NCBI RefSeq assembly: GCF_004798965.1
Contig: NZ_SDSD01000002.1
Coordinates: forward strand, 372,001-436,000
Reading direction: 5' to 3'
Length of the DNA: 64,000 nt
Source of the DNA: Onishia niordana
GTDB lineage: Bacteria > Pseudomonadota > Gammaproteobacteria > Pseudomonadales > Halomonadaceae
Part shown: positions 48,337-57,705 of the stretch, in pieces
How the letters are laid out: each line of letters opens with the position of its first letter
Position numbering within the stretch: the stretch's first letter is position 1
Translations under genes and position numbers: made by a program
Notes under the pieces: model-generated
Told to the model about the DNA's origin: nothing
Databases searched by the model: none
The model's input: the letters and a program-made list of their open reading frames with translations, nothing else

Positions 48337-49860
48337 ATGGAATTCCCTGTTCAGACGGCCAACCCGGCTAAGACCGAAACGGCCTGCTTTGCCCTTCCGG
48401 TATTCAAGGACGGCGACCTGCTCTCGGCCGCCGCCAAGCTCAACGATGCCAGCGAGCGCCTGATCGGCCAGTTGATCGAGCGCGGCGACTTCAGCGCCGA
48501 TCTCGGTCGCGTGCAGATGGTGCCCTTCGCACCCGGCCTCAATGCCGACCGTCTGCTGCTGGTCGGCATGGGTGAGCGTGACAAGTGCAATGAAAGCGGC
48601 TTCCGCAAGGCGCTGGACGCCACCTTTGCCGCCCTCGCCGAGCTGCCGATCAGTGAGGCAAGCGTCGCCCTGACCGATGTGCCGGTTCCGGACCGCGATA
48701 CCCAGTGGAAGGCGCGCATGATCAGCGAAGCCGCCGTCCGCAGCATCTATCGCTTCACCGAGTTCAAGTCATCTCCCGCCCCGGCGCCGCGGATCGAGCA
48801 GGTAACGCTGCAGCTCAGCGAAAACAGCGACGCGGACAAGGCCAAGGAAGGCGCGCGTATCGGCGCCGCCGTTGGCGAAGGCATGAACTACACCCGTACC
48901 CTTGGCAACCTGCCGGGCAACATCTGCACGCCGCGCTATCTGGCCGACCAGGCCGAGAAGCTGGCGGCAGAGTCCAAGGGCGCGCTTGCCACCGAGATTC
49001 TCGACGAGGAAGCCCTGGAGGCATTGGGCGCCCATTCGCTGCTCTCTGTCGGTCGCGGTAGCGAAGAGCCCTCGCGCCTGATCGTCATGAAGTATCAGGG
49101 TGCAGATGACCCGGACGAAGCGCCCCATGTGCTGATCGGCAAGGGCATCACCTTCGATAGTGGCGGCATCTCGCTGAAGCCCGGTGCGGGCATGGACGAG
49201 ATGAAGTATGACATGGGCGGTGCCGCCAGCGTGTTCGGTACCATCAAGTCGACGCTTGCCATCAAGCCCAAGATCAACCTGGTGGCGATCGTCGCCTCCG
49301 CCGAGAACATGCCGGATGGCCGCGCCACCAAGCCCGGTGACATCATCAAGACGCTCAAGGGGCTGACGGTCGAGGTGCTCAACACCGACGCCGAGGGCCG
49401 CCTAGTGCTGTGCGACGCCCTGACCTATGCCGAGCGTTTCGAGCCGGCAAGCGTCATCGATATCGCCACCCTGACCGGTGCCGTCATCATCGGGCTTGGC
49501 CACCATGCCACCGGCCTACTGTCCAACGACGATGACCTGGCGCTTGATGTGCTGGACGCCGGACAAGCCTCCTGGGACCGCGCCTGGCACCTGCCGCTGT
49601 GGGACGAGTATCAGGAGCAGCTCGACTCCAACTTCGCCGACCTGGCCAACATCGGCGGTCGCCCGGCAGGCACCATCACTGCCGGCTGTTTCCTGTCACG
49701 CTTCGCGGACAAGTTCCCCTGGGCACACCTGGACATTGCCGGCACCGCCTGGCAGTCCGGCAAGAACAAAGGGGCCAGTGGCCGCCCGGTCGGTCTGTTG
49801 ACCCAGTATCTGCTCGATCGCGAAGTCGAGCTGGCTGAGGTCGTCACCAACAACGACTGA
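48337..49860 (+). CDS. pepA: Leucyl aminopeptidase PepA
   Basis: PepA is an M17 hexameric aminopeptidase using two metal ions. The active-site signatures are present: GKGITFDSGGISLKPGAGMD, the MKYDMGGAASV region, SAENMPDGRATKPGDII and the M17 block NTDAEGRLVLCDAL. The 507-residue length matches. The ATG at 48337 (MEFPVQTANP) is used although the frame runs nearly 600 bases upstream, antisense to lptF, where it is not PepA-like. In E. coli PepA also acts as a DNA-binding accessory factor in Xer recombination and at carAB. Confidence 0.96.
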   Translation: MEFPVQTANPAKTETACFALPVFKDGDLLSAAAKLNDASERLIGQLIERGDFSADLGRVQMVPFAPGLNADRLLLVGMGERDKCNESGFRKALDATFAALAELPISEASVALTDVPVPDRDTQWKARMISEAAVRSIYRFTEFKSSPAPAPRIEQVTLQLSENSDADKAKEGARIGAAVGEGMNYTRTLGNLPGNICTPRYLADQAEKLAAESKGALATEILDEEALEALGAHSLLSVGRGSEEPSRLIVMKYQGADDPDEAPHVLIGKGITFDSGGISLKPGAGMDEMKYDMGGAASVFGTIKSTLAIKPKINLVAIVASAENMPDGRATKPGDIIKTLKGLTVEVLNTDAEGRLVLCDALTYAERFEPASVIDIATLTGAVIIGLGHHATGLLSNDDDLALDVLDAGQASWDRAWHLPLWDEYQEQLDSNFADLANIGGRPAGTITAGCFLSRFADKFPWAHLDIAGTAWQSGKNKGASGRPVGLLTQYLLDREVELAEVVTNND

Positions 49861-49901
49861 GGCTTCGCATCGCCCTGGCGGCGTGCTAGCGTTTAGACAT
49901 T

Positions 49902-49925
49902 GCGGGCCGGGATTTCCCGGCCCGC
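49902..49925 (+). terminator. Hairpin after pepA
   Basis: A 10-bp perfect stem (GCGGGCCGGG / CCCGGCCCGC) with an ATTT loop lies 41 bases after the pepA stop. Only TGTGCT follows, so it is a weak intrinsic terminator. Confidence 0.5.
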
Positions 49926-50016
49926 TGTGCTATGTCATGAAACGTTATGTCATGAAACCCCGTTTCTCGATCACGATCAGGCCCCGCGTGCCTACTGCTG
50001 CTATGGAGACCCTCCT

Positions 50017-51117
50017 GTGACCCCTTCAGGCTTCGACGTTCGGCCCAATGCTAATCCCACGGCCTCGCAGATCCGCGACGACATTCTAGAGAGCCCCGGA
50101 TTCGGTCAGCATTTCTCCGACCACATGGCCCACGTGCGCTGGACCGAAGACGCCGGCTGGCACGGCAACGAAGTACGCCCCTACGGCCCGCTGACCCTCG
50201 ACCCGGCCGCCGCCGTGCTGCACTACGCCCAGGAAATCTTCGAGGGCATCAAGGCCTACCGCCATGCCGATGGCTCGGTATGGACCTTCCGTCCACAGAA
50301 GAACGCCGAACGCTTCCGTCGCAGTGCGCGGCGACTGGCGCTGCCTGAGCTCGACGACGAGACCTTCATCGGCTCGCTGAAGGCCCTGTTGTCAGTGGAC
50401 AGCGACTGGGTGCCGACACCGGCTCATGAAGGCGAGGAATCGAGTCTCTACCTGCGCCCCTTCATGATCGCCAGCGAAAGCTTCCTCGGCGTGCGCCCGT
50501 CCAAGGAAGTCGATTACTACGTGATCGCCTCCCCGGCGGCGGCCTACTTCAAGGGCGGCGTGGCGCCGGTGTCTATCTGGCTGTCCTCGCACTACAAGCG
50601 CGCCGCCCCCGGCGGCACCGGCTTCGCCAAGTGCGGCGGCAACTACGCCGCCTCGCTGGCCGCCCAGAAGGAGGCCGCGGCGCAGAACTGCAGCCAGGTC
50701 GCCTTCCTCGACGCTGTCGAGAACAAGTGGGTCGAGGAACTGGGCGGCATGAACCTGTTCTTCGTCTATAAGGACGGGCGCATCGTCACCCCGCAGCTCA
50801 CCGACACCATCCTCGAGGGCGTGACCCGCGACTCCATCCTCGAGATGGCCGCCGACGAGGGCCTGACACCGGAAGAGCGCGCCATCAGCATCGATGAGTG
50901 GCGTGAGGGCGCGGCCTCCGGCGAGATCACCGAGGTCTTCGCCTGCGGCACGGCGGCGGTGATCACGCCGGTGGGTGAACTGGTGACCGAGGACGACACC
51001 ATCCGTCTGGCCGGTGACACCGGTAACCCGATCGCCAAGTGCCTGCGCAGCCAGCTGCTCGACCTGCAGTACGGTCGTCGCGAGGATACCCGCGGCTGGA
51101 TGACCCGCCTGGCTTGA
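50017..51117 (+). CDS. ilvE: Branched-chain amino acid aminotransferase (GTG start)
   Basis: This PLP class IV transaminase makes valine, leucine and isoleucine from their keto acids. It belongs to the roughly 360-residue type. Motifs are LHYAQEIFEGIKAYRHADG, AAPGGTGFAKCGGNYAAS with the PLP lysine, WVEELGGMNLFFV and FACGTAAVITPVGEL. The start is taken as GTG at 50017 (TPSGFDVRPNANPTASQIR), with GGAGA upstream, giving 366 residues. The 39 codons before it are not conserved-looking. The gene separates pepA from holC, which are usually adjacent. Confidence 0.93.
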   Translation: MTPSGFDVRPNANPTASQIRDDILESPGFGQHFSDHMAHVRWTEDAGWHGNEVRPYGPLTLDPAAAVLHYAQEIFEGIKAYRHADGSVWTFRPQKNAERFRRSARRLALPELDDETFIGSLKALLSVDSDWVPTPAHEGEESSLYLRPFMIASESFLGVRPSKEVDYYVIASPAAAYFKGGVAPVSIWLSSHYKRAAPGGTGFAKCGGNYAASLAAQKEAAAQNCSQVAFLDAVENKWVEELGGMNLFFVYKDGRIVTPQLTDTILEGVTRDSILEMAADEGLTPEERAISIDEWREGAASGEITEVFACGTAAVITPVGELVTEDDTIRLAGDTGNPIAKCLRSQLLDLQYGRREDTRGWMTRLA

Positions 51118-51315
51118 GCCTCAGCCACCACCCTCCCGAGGCTCAGGTGTCGATTGGGGGTGGTGGTCTGTCCGGCGGCAGGGCTCCGGTGAGAGCTCCG
51201 TGAGGGCGCTGTGAACCCGTCCCTGGGCGCTACTTTTGCCATCCATGGCAAAAGACCCTCACATCGCCCTCCCCTGAGCCCGCCTCGCCGCCCAGGCTGC
51301 TCCTTTGCCTCCCAA
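51118..51315 (+). other. Spacer after ilvE
   Basis: No gene is seen here. CCACCACCCTCC (51125-51136) and GGGGGTGGTGG (51156-51166) can pair into a hairpin around the end of ilvE. It may act in termination although no T-run follows. Confidence 0.4.
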
Positions 51316-51473
51316 GACTCCGAGATAAAACGCCGACGAGCGAAGGCCAGACAAGGCAAAAATCGGCGAAAGAACGGAGTTTACTGGTTGTTAAATGAGT
51401 ATCTTGACCGAGCTCGCGTGCGAGCCGATTTTTAACGCCGTATGGCCAAGCGCAGTCCGTTTTAGACGGAGTC
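51316..51473 (+). repeat. Long nested inverted repeat directly upstream of holC
   Basis: The outer arms are GACTCCGAGATAAAACG (51316-51332) and CGTTTTAGACGGAGTC (51458-51473), reverse complements apart from a 2-3-base mismatch in the middle. Further in, AAAAATCGGC (51358-51367) and GCCGATTTTT (51424-51433) match perfectly. The segments between them (GCGAAGGCCAGAC and TATGGCCAAGCGC) are partly complementary. The whole 158-base element could fold as one long imperfect hairpin. The right arm contains the holC ribosome-binding site GGAG and ends two bases before its ATG. It looks like a dispersed intergenic repeat or a structured leader. Confidence 0.75.
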
Positions 51474-51475
51474 TC

Positions 51476-51928
51476 ATGACCCAGATCGATTTCTACATTC
51501 TCCCCGACACCACCCTCGATGCCCGGCTGGGCTTCGCCTGTCGGCTCGCCGAGACCATCCATCGCAAGGGCTTCCGGCTGCACCTGCACGCCGAGGACGA
51601 GGCCATGGCCAAGCTCATCGACGAGCGGCTGTGGACCTTCAAGCCCGAGAGCTACCTGCCTCATGCGCTGGTCGGCAGCGAGATGGCCGCCACGGTGCCG
51701 GTGACCATCGGCTGGCAGGGACCGCCGGACCCGGCCCGGGAGATGGACCCCGACATGGCGATGCTCAATCTGCACCCGGAGATTCCCGAGTGGTTTTCGC
51801 GCTTCTCCCGGGTCGCCGAGATCATCAACCAGCACCAGGACGTGCTGACCGCCAAGCGCGAGTGCTGGCGGGTCTACAAGCAGCGCGGCTATCCGGTGAC
51901 GCCTCATCACCTGCCCGCCCAGGGCTGA
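51476..51928 (+). CDS. holC: DNA polymerase III chi subunit
   Basis: HolC (chi) joins the clamp loader to single-strand-binding protein. The 150-residue product begins [20 protein letters not shown] and contains [40 protein letters not shown] and the tail [17 protein letters not shown]. The start at 51476 gives the standard N-terminus and length; an earlier in-frame ATG at 51395 falls inside the inverted repeat. The gene precedes valS, as in E. coli. Confidence 0.93.
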   Translation: MTQIDFYILPDTTLDARLGFACRLAETIHRKGFRLHLHAEDEAMAKLIDERLWTFKPESYLPHALVGSEMAATVPVTIGWQGPPDPAREMDPDMAMLNLHPEIPEWFSRFSRVAEIINQHQDVLTAKRECWRVYKQRGYPVTPHHLPAQG

Positions 51929-52005
51929 GCGAGCCCCGGACTGAAACACCCCAGGCGTCGTCACCTCGCTCGCCCCTTCTTCCGCCTGTGGTGCGCCCAG
52001 CGGTC

Positions 52006-52034
52006 ATGACGCGAGCGCCCCGGCAGGCTATAAT
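52006..52034 (+). promoter_or_regulatory. Possible valS promoter
   Basis: A perfect TATAAT (52029-52034) and a 4-of-6 -35 hexamer ATGACG (52006-52011) are spaced by 17 bp. They lie about 100 bases upstream of the valS start, in the holC-valS gap. Confidence 0.5.
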
Positions 52035-52131
52035 CGGCCCCATTTTTCGCGTCTTCCTCGCCGATCTCGATCTAGCGCGGTCAGGCGTCGCGCCTCATTT
52101 CAGGCAGCACTTCTTTCAGGCAGAGTTTGCA

Positions 52132-54993
52132 ATGGACAAGACCTACCAACCCGAACAGATCGAAACCCGCTGGTATGAGCGCTGGGAAGCCGACAACCGC
52201 TTCGCGCCGTCCGGTGAGGGTCAGCCCTTCTCGATCATGATTCCGCCGCCCAACGTGACCGGCAGCCTGCACATGGGCCATGCCTTCCAGGACACCATCA
52301 TGGACACCCTGACGCGTTGGCGGCGCATGCAGGGCAACAACACCCTGTGGCAGGTAGGCACCGACCACGCCGGCATCGCCACCCAGATGCTGGTCGAGCG
52401 CAAGCTCGCCGCCGAGACCGGCCAGACCCGCCACGACCTGGGCCGTGAAGATTTCACCAACAAGATCTGGGAGTGGAAGCAGGAATCCGGCGGCCACATC
52501 ACCCGCCAGCTGCGGCGCATGGGGGCCAGTGTCGACTGGAGCCGTGAGCGCTTCACCATGGATGACGGTTTCTACAAGGCGGTACAGGAAGTCTTCGTGC
52601 GCCTCTATGAAGAGGACCTGGTGTATCGCGGCAAGCGCCTCGTCAACTGGGACCCGACCCTGCACACCGCGATCTCCGATCTCGAGGTCGAGAACCGCGA
52701 GCAGCAGGGCCAGTTCTGGCACTTCCGCTATCCGCTGGCCGATGGCGTGACCACCGATGATGGCCAAGATCATCTGATCGTCGCCACCACCCGTCCCGAG
52801 ACCCTGCTCGGCGATACCGGCGTGGCGGTCAACCCCAAGGATCCGCGCTTCGCCTCGCTGATCGGCAAGGCCATCGACCTGCCGCTGGTGGGCCGGCGCA
52901 TCCCTATCGTTGCCGACGAACACGCCGACATGGACAAGGGCTCGGGCTGCGTGAAGATCACCCCGGCGCATGACTTCAACGACTATGAAGTCGGCAAGCG
53001 CCAGGGCCATCTGCTGATCAACGTGATGACCCAGGACGCCAAGATCCGTGAACAGGCCGAGATCTTCGACCTGCAGGGCCGTCCGCAGCCGGACGAGGAC
53101 GCCCGCCTGCCGGCCGCCTATGCCGGGCTCGATCGCTTTGCCGCCCGCGAGGCGCTGGTCGCCGACATGGAGGCCGCGGGCCTGCTGGACAAGGTCGAGG
53201 CCGTCACCAACACCCTGCCCTACGGTGACCGCTCGGGCGACGTCATCGAACCACTGCTGACCGATCAGTGGTTCGTGGCCGTCGAGGAGCTAGCCAAGCC
53301 AGCCATCGCCGCAGTCGAGAACGGCGACATCGAGTTCGTGCCCAAGAACTACGAGAACATGTACTTCGCCTGGATGCGTGACCTGCAGGACTGGTGCATC
53401 TCCCGCCAGCTGTGGTGGGGCCACCGCATCCCGGCCTGGTACGACGCCGAGGGCAAGGTCTACGTCGGCCGCACCGAGGCCGAGGTGCGCGACAAGCACG
53501 GGCTCAATGCCGATGTGGCGCTTACCCAGGACGAGGACGTGCTGGACACCTGGTTCAGCTCCGGGCTGTGGACCTTCGGCACCCTGGGCTGGCCCGAACA
53601 GACCCCGGAACTTGCCACCTTCCACCCGTCTAGCGTGCTGGTCACCGGCTTCGACATCATCTTCTTCTGGGTCGCCCGGATGATCATGATGACGCTCAAG
53701 TTCACCGACGAGGTGCCCTTCAAGAAGGTCTACGTCCACGGCCTGGTGCGCGACGCCCAGGGCCAGAAGATGTCCAAGTCCAAGGGCAACGTGCTGGACC
53801 CCATCGACCTGATCGATGGCATCAGCCTCGATGAGCTGGTCGAGAAGCGCACCGGCAACATGATGCAGCCGCAGAAGGCCAAGGCGATCGCCAAGGCGAC
53901 CCGCGCCGAATTCAGTGAGGGCATCGAGCCTCACGGCACCGATGCGCTGCGCTTCACCTTCCTGTCCCAGGCCACCACCGGACGCGACATCAAGTTCGAC
54001 ATGGGCCGTCTGGATGGCTACCGCAACTTCTGCAACAAGTTGTGGAACGCCTCACGCTACGTGCTGATGAACGCCGAGGACCAGGACACGGGGCTCCCTC
54101 TTGACGGACAGGCTCAGGCAGAGATCGAGCTGTCGCTTGCTGATCGCTTCATCATCTCGCACCTGCAGCAGACCGAGGCCCAGGTCACCAAGGCGCTGGA
54201 TGAGTTCCGCTTCGACCACGCCTCCCAGGCGCTCTACGATTTCGTCTGGAACGAGTACTGCGACTGGTACCTGGAGCTTTCCAAGCCGGTACTGTGGGAC
54301 GAAGCCGCCAGTGATGCCGCCAAGCGTGGCACCCGCCGAACCCTGGTGCGCGTGCTGGAAGCCATTCTGCGCCTGGCGCACCCGATGATGCCGTTCATCT
54401 CCGAGGAGATCTGGCAAAGAGTGGCACCGCTTGCCGGCATCGACACCGCGGCCTCGCCCTCGATCATGACCCAACCCTGGCCCGTGGCCGAGGACGGCAA
54501 GATCGACGAGCAGGCGACTCGCGACATCGAGTGGCTGAAAGGCGTGATCATCGCCGTGCGCAACGTCCGCGCCGAGATGAACATCCCACCCGGCAAGACC
54601 CTCGATGTGCTGCTGACCAAGGGCAATGCCGGTGACCGTGAGCGCCTGGAGGCCAACCGGCGGTTCCTGTCAAAGCTCGCCAAGCTCGAGAGCGTCAGCT
54701 GGCTCGACGACCCGGCCGACGCGCCGCTGTGTGCCACCCAACTGGTCGGCGAGATGGAAGTGCTGGTGCCGATGGCCGACCTGATCGACAAGGACGTGGA
54801 GCTTGAGCGCCTGGCCAAGGAGATCGAGAAGCAGGACAAGCTGATCACCGGCACCGAGAAGAAGCTTTCCAACGAGAGCTTTACCGCCAAGGCCCCCGAG
54901 GCCGTGGTGCAGAAGGAGCGCGACAAGCTTGCCGACTTCAAGGCGGCCCGCGCCCTGCTCGCCGAGCAGCGTGACAAGATCGCCGCGCTTTAA
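52132..54993 (+). CDS. valS: Valyl-tRNA synthetase
   Basis: This class I synthetase charges tRNA-Val and edits Thr-tRNA. The product begins [20 protein letters not shown] and has 953 residues. The HIGH motif is [14 protein letters not shown] and the KMSKS motif is [14 protein letters not shown]. The editing domain lies between them ([18 protein letters not shown]). The C-terminal coiled coil ([20 protein letters not shown]) binds tRNA. The frame is open 500 bases upstream across holC, but the family N-terminus fixes 52132. Strong hairpins follow. Confidence 0.97.
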   Translation: MDKTYQPEQIETRWYERWEADNRFAPSGEGQPFSIMIPPPNVTGSLHMGHAFQDTIMDTLTRWRRMQGNNTLWQVGTDHAGIATQMLVERKLAAETGQTRHDLGREDFTNKIWEWKQESGGHITRQLRRMGASVDWSRERFTMDDGFYKAVQEVFVRLYEEDLVYRGKRLVNWDPTLHTAISDLEVENREQQGQFWHFRYPLADGVTTDDGQDHLIVATTRPETLLGDTGVAVNPKDPRFASLIGKAIDLPLVGRRIPIVADEHADMDKGSGCVKITPAHDFNDYEVGKRQGHLLINVMTQDAKIREQAEIFDLQGRPQPDEDARLPAAYAGLDRFAAREALVADMEAAGLLDKVEAVTNTLPYGDRSGDVIEPLLTDQWFVAVEELAKPAIAAVENGDIEFVPKNYENMYFAWMRDLQDWCISRQLWWGHRIPAWYDAEGKVYVGRTEAEVRDKHGLNADVALTQDEDVLDTWFSSGLWTFGTLGWPEQTPELATFHPSSVLVTGFDIIFFWVARMIMMTLKFTDEVPFKKVYVHGLVRDAQGQKMSKSKGNVLDPIDLIDGISLDELVEKRTGNMMQPQKAKAIAKATRAEFSEGIEPHGTDALRFTFLSQATTGRDIKFDMGRLDGYRNFCNKLWNASRYVLMNAEDQDTGLPLDGQAQAEIELSLADRFIISHLQQTEAQVTKALDEFRFDHASQALYDFVWNEYCDWYLELSKPVLWDEAASDAAKRGTRRTLVRVLEAILRLAHPMMPFISEEIWQRVAPLAGIDTAASPSIMTQPWPVAEDGKIDEQATRDIEWLKGVIIAVRNVRAEMNIPPGKTLDVLLTKGNAGDRERLEANRRFLSKLAKLESVSWLDDPADAPLCATQLVGEMEVLVPMADLIDKDVELERLAKEIEKQDKLITGTEKKLSNESFTAKAPEAVVQKERDKLADFKAARALLAEQRDKIAAL

Positions 54994-55134
54994 TCGACCG
55001 GCCCCGGTGCCGGCCGAAAAGCACCCGGTCCCATGGCTGAGGTACCGACCCCGGCGTCGTCTGAAAAGCCCCGGGGCCGTGGCGGATGTAACGGCCCCGG
55101 CGGGGACTCAGGCCTTCCGATGACGCCCGCCTCA

Positions 55135-55168
55135 ACGACAACGCCGCCCCGTGGGGCGGCGTTGTCGT
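55135..55168. terminator. Terminator after valS
   Basis: A 16-bp perfect stem (ACGACAACGCCGCCCC / GGGGCGGCGTTGTCGT) with a 2-nt centre lies between convergent valS and the META-domain gene. Two weaker GC hairpins occur at 55000-55115. Confidence 0.75.
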
Positions 55169-55223
55169 ATCCGACCCCCTGACGGGGGACCGTATGGCGC
55201 GGTCTTTTGTCAGACTGACGCTA

Positions 55224-55676
55224 TCAATTGGCGCGCCTGAAGCCACCCAGCACTCGGCTGTCGCGCCCAAAAAGCACCAGCCGGTCATGATCGATCAGGT
55301 AGCGATAGGCGCCGCTAAGCATAGCGTCGACCCGCTGTGCATCGGCGCCATTGGGACACGCCATGCGCGTCGAGGCGAGGTTCTCGACGATGAAGCGATT
55401 GCCGCTCTCAAGCTGCAACTCACCGGTGATGCGGTTACAGCCGTTGCTCCCTACCAGGCGCAGTTCGCCGCCCTGGCGCACGGCCTCGAAATAGGGCGTA
55501 TCCGCGTGATCCCAGCGCTCGTTTGTGCCCAGCAGCAGCAGGTTCCAGCGCGGCCCCACCACCGGCGACGCTTCTGTGGCTGCCGCACTATCCTGATCGT
55601 AGTCCGGCGTGGGAGCGCTACTGCAACCCGCCAGCAGGCCCGTTAGTACGGCGCCTATCAACCATCCCTTGCGCAT
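55224..55676 (-). CDS. META-domain (HslJ-like) lipoprotein
   Basis: The 150-residue protein has a lipoprotein signal peptide (MRKGWLIGAVLTGLLAGC, lipobox LAGC). It contains a META-type beta domain with ELRLVGSNGCNRITGELQLE and LASTRMACPNGADAQRVDAM. HslJ in E. coli is a related outer-membrane lipoprotein linked to novobiocin resistance. The conserved asparagine/cysteine pattern GSNGCNR fits. It diverges from the DoxX gene. Confidence 0.87.
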   Translation of the reverse strand: MRKGWLIGAVLTGLLAGCSSAPTPDYDQDSAAATEASPVVGPRWNLLLLGTNERWDHADTPYFEAVRQGGELRLVGSNGCNRITGELQLESGNRFIVENLASTRMACPNGADAQRVDAMLSGAYRYLIDHDRLVLFGRDSRVLGGFRRAN

Positions 55677-55849
55677 ATTGGCTCCTTCTGGTCCGTCACT
55701 TGCTCATTCATTTGGTTGGAAAACCGTCGCGGTCCCTTCACAGGGACTCTTGTATACTGGCCATAGCTGCCTCGCAAGATGCCGTGCGAACAAATCGAAA
55801 AGCACGATTCGAACACTCAAGGGATGAACGACAGACAAGGAGAGACTCC

Positions 55850-56254
55850 ATGCTTAACGCCCTCCACAACGACGCCGTCGGCAAACTGATCCTGCGTATC
55901 GCCGTTGGCGGCCTGATGCTGCTGCACGGCTTCGCCAAGCTAACCCACCCGGAGACCATGAGCTGGATCAGCGGCCTGCTCGATGGCTACGGGTTACCGC
56001 GGTTTCTGGCCTATGGCGTGCTGATCGGCGAGATCGTCGCACCGGTGATGGCCATTGTCGGCTGGCAGACCCGGCTGGCCGGCCTCTTGATGGCCGGCAA
56101 CATGCTGGTGGCCTTCATCTTGGTGCACACCGGCGAGCTGTTCATGCTGGGCGACAGCGGTGGCTGGGCACTGGAGTTACAGGGACTGTTTCTTGCCGGC
56201 AGCCTGGCGCTGATCTTCCTCGGCAGTGGTCGCCTGGCGATGCGTCCGGACTGA
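55850..56254 (+). CDS. DoxX family membrane protein
   Basis: The 134-residue protein has four hydrophobic segments. The family features are LILRIAVGGLMLLHGFAKLT at the start, GEIVAPVMAIVGWQTRLAGL and LFLAGSLALIFLGSGR at the end. AAGGAGA precedes the ATG at 55850. DoxX/YphA-type proteins are quinone-linked or stress-linked membrane proteins; no substrate is known here. The 100 bases after the stop hold no feature. Confidence 0.9.
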   Translation: MLNALHNDAVGKLILRIAVGGLMLLHGFAKLTHPETMSWISGLLDGYGLPRFLAYGVLIGEIVAPVMAIVGWQTRLAGLLMAGNMLVAFILVHTGELFMLGDSGGWALELQGLFLAGSLALIFLGSGRLAMRPD

Positions 56255-56340
56255 TTCGTCCGGCCCCATTCACAGGGACTGGTTCCCATTTATGCCCATC
56301 GCCCAGCCCCGAGCGGGACAGGCCATGCCCGCCCGTTGTC

Positions 56341-56380
56341 TTACCAGCTACCGGCGTTTCTTACCAGCTGCCGGTGTTTT
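56341..56380. repeat. Tandem duplication of the 3' end of the glyoxalase-like gene
   Basis: Two adjacent 20-base copies (56341-56360 and 56361-56380) differ at three positions; both begin TTACCAGCT. The right copy is the last six codons and stop of the leftward gene. The left copy lies just beyond that stop. Confidence 0.8.
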
Positions 56381-56801
56381 CCATCGATGCCCACGGCTCT
56401 TTGGCCGGCAGCGCATCGCCGGCCTGCAGGAGCTCGATGGAGATGCCGTCAGGGCTCTTCACGAAGGCCATGTGGCCATCGCGGGGCGGCCGGTTGATGG
56501 TCACCCCATTGGCTTGTAAATGCTCACAGAGGGCATAGATATCATCGACGCGGTAGGCCAAATGACCGAAGTTGCGCCCACCGCTGTACTCCTCAGGGTC
56601 CCAGTTATGGGTCAACTCGATCATCGGCGCGCGATCCTCGCGAGCCCGCGTCTCATCGCCGGGTGCGGCGAGAAAGACCAGCGTGAAACGCCCCTTCTCA
56701 CTGTCCTTGCGGCTGATCTCGGTAAGCCCCAGCAGATCGCAGTAGAAATGCAGCGAGGCATCAAGGTCACTGATCCGAACCATGGTGTGAAGGTATTGCA
56801 T
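56361..56801 (-). CDS. gloA: Lactoylglutathione lyase (glyoxalase I)
   Basis: GloA converts the methylglyoxal-glutathione adduct to S-lactoylglutathione. The VOC-fold motifs are MQYLHTMVRISDLDASLHFY with the first metal histidine, IELTHNWDPEEY, and NFGHLAYRVDDIYALCEHL with the second histidine. KSPDGISIELLQ carries the last glutamate. The 146 residues from 56801 fit; CAGGAGA precedes the ATG. The C-terminus (KEPWASMENTGSW) is short and lies within a small tandem duplication. Confidence 0.94.
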   Translation of the reverse strand: MQYLHTMVRISDLDASLHFYCDLLGLTEISRKDSEKGRFTLVFLAAPGDETRAREDRAPMIELTHNWDPEEYSGGRNFGHLAYRVDDIYALCEHLQANGVTINRPPRDGHMAFVKSPDGISIELLQAGDALPAKEPWASMENTGSW

Positions 56802-56876
56802 CGAACTCTCTCCTGGTAACGAAATGCACAAGACAATGAACGGCGATCAAAAGGATCGACGAAACGCGTATCATGT

Positions 56877-56904
56877 AAGGCCTGTACCCTAACACTCAGG
56901 CCTT
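56877..56904 (+). other. Orphan hairpin with T-rich end
   Basis: AAGGCCTG (56877-56884) and CAGGCCTT (56897-56904) pair with a 12-nt loop, followed by TCCTTT. It looks like a rightward terminator but no rightward gene ends nearby. It may be a relic. Confidence 0.35.
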
Positions 56905-57009
56905 TCCTTTATCCTGAACCGATGAGGGCAAACGGCAAGATGCCGGGACAGCCGCGCGCTAAACGGCATTCGCTTAACGACCATGAACTGCACGACGCTG
57001 AGCCGAACA

Positions 57010-57044
57010 ACCTGAGTTGAACGACCTGAGTTGAACGACTCAGT
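57010..57044 (+). repeat. 14-bp tandem repeat before tag
   Basis: Two exact copies of ACCTGAGTTGAACG (57010-57023 and 57024-57037) are followed by ACTCAG. The ACTCAG pairs with CTGAGT of the second copy to form a small hairpin. A degenerate third copy lies just to the left. It is non-coding, 24 bases before the tag start. Confidence 0.75.
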
Positions 57045-57067
57045 GCTTAAAGACCACAGGAGCCCTC

Positions 57068-57601
57068 TTGGCTGATTACTGCGACCTGGCGCCCGGGCAT
57101 CCGTTCCATGGGCCTTACCACGACCACGATTACGGCTTTCCGGTCGAGGATGATGCGACCCTGTTCGAGCGACTGGTGCTTGAAATCAATCAGGCGGGGT
57201 TGTCATGGCTGACCGTGCTCAAGAAGCGCGAGGCCTTTTTCGAGGCCTTCAGAGGCTTCGATATCGACCGGGTCGCGGCCTTCGATGAGCATGACAGGGC
57301 ACGGCTACTCAGCGATGCCAGCATCATTCGCAACCGCCTGAAGGTCGACGCGGCGATCCACAATGCTCAGGTAGTCCAGCAACTTCAGCAGGAATACGGC
57401 AGCTTTCGTGCCTGGCTTGAGGCCCATCACCCTCGCCCTCACGGTGACTGGCTGAAACTCTTCAAGCGTACCTTCCGCTTCACCGGCCCCGAGATCGTCA
57501 ACGAGTTTCTGATGAGTACCGGCTACCTGCCCGGCGCTCATCGCGACGACTGCCCGGTGCAGGCACGGGTGCTGGCGGCTGCCCCGCCCTGGGCGCGCTG
57601 A
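57068..57601 (+). CDS. tag: DNA-3-methyladenine glycosylase I (TTG start)
   Basis: Tag removes 3-methyladenine from alkylated DNA. Although only 177 residues long, it keeps the family blocks: PYHDHDYGFPVEDDATLFE, EINQAGLSWLTVLKKREAF and IRNRLKVDAAIHNA. Zinc ligands are Cys5, His18 and the C-terminal pair in GAHRDDCP. The tail FRFTGPEIVNEFLMSTGYLP aligns with the E. coli enzyme. The start is TTG at 57068, with ACAGGAG upstream; no ATG gives the zinc-binding N-terminus. Confidence 0.9.
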   Translation: MADYCDLAPGHPFHGPYHDHDYGFPVEDDATLFERLVLEINQAGLSWLTVLKKREAFFEAFRGFDIDRVAAFDEHDRARLLSDASIIRNRLKVDAAIHNAQVVQQLQQEYGSFRAWLEAHHPRPHGDWLKLFKRTFRFTGPEIVNEFLMSTGYLPGAHRDDCPVQARVLAAAPPWAR

Positions 57602-57644
57602 GCGCCTTTTTCACCGCGCCTTATATCAACAGTCTGTACACAGC

Positions 57645-57653
57645 TTATCCACA
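57645..57653 (+). promoter_or_regulatory. DnaA box (TTATCCACA)
   Basis: A perfect 9-mer consensus DnaA box lies in the 104-base gap between tag and the membrane hydrolase gene, preceded by the related CTGTACACAG. A single box is not an origin. It could mark DnaA-linked regulation of the gene at 57706 or be chance. Confidence 0.5.
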
Positions 57654-57705
57654 GACACGTGGTTTGCTCAACCGCTCGCCGCGAGCGCTTAACGAGGTGT
57701 CATAA

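Noticed and set aside
51631..52131. Upstream extension of the valS frame across holC
   Set aside because: It overlaps holC in another frame, and the ValRS N-terminus is clear at 52132.
53290..53934. Open frame antisense to valS
   Set aside because: Mirror frame without family features, inside a certain synthetase gene.
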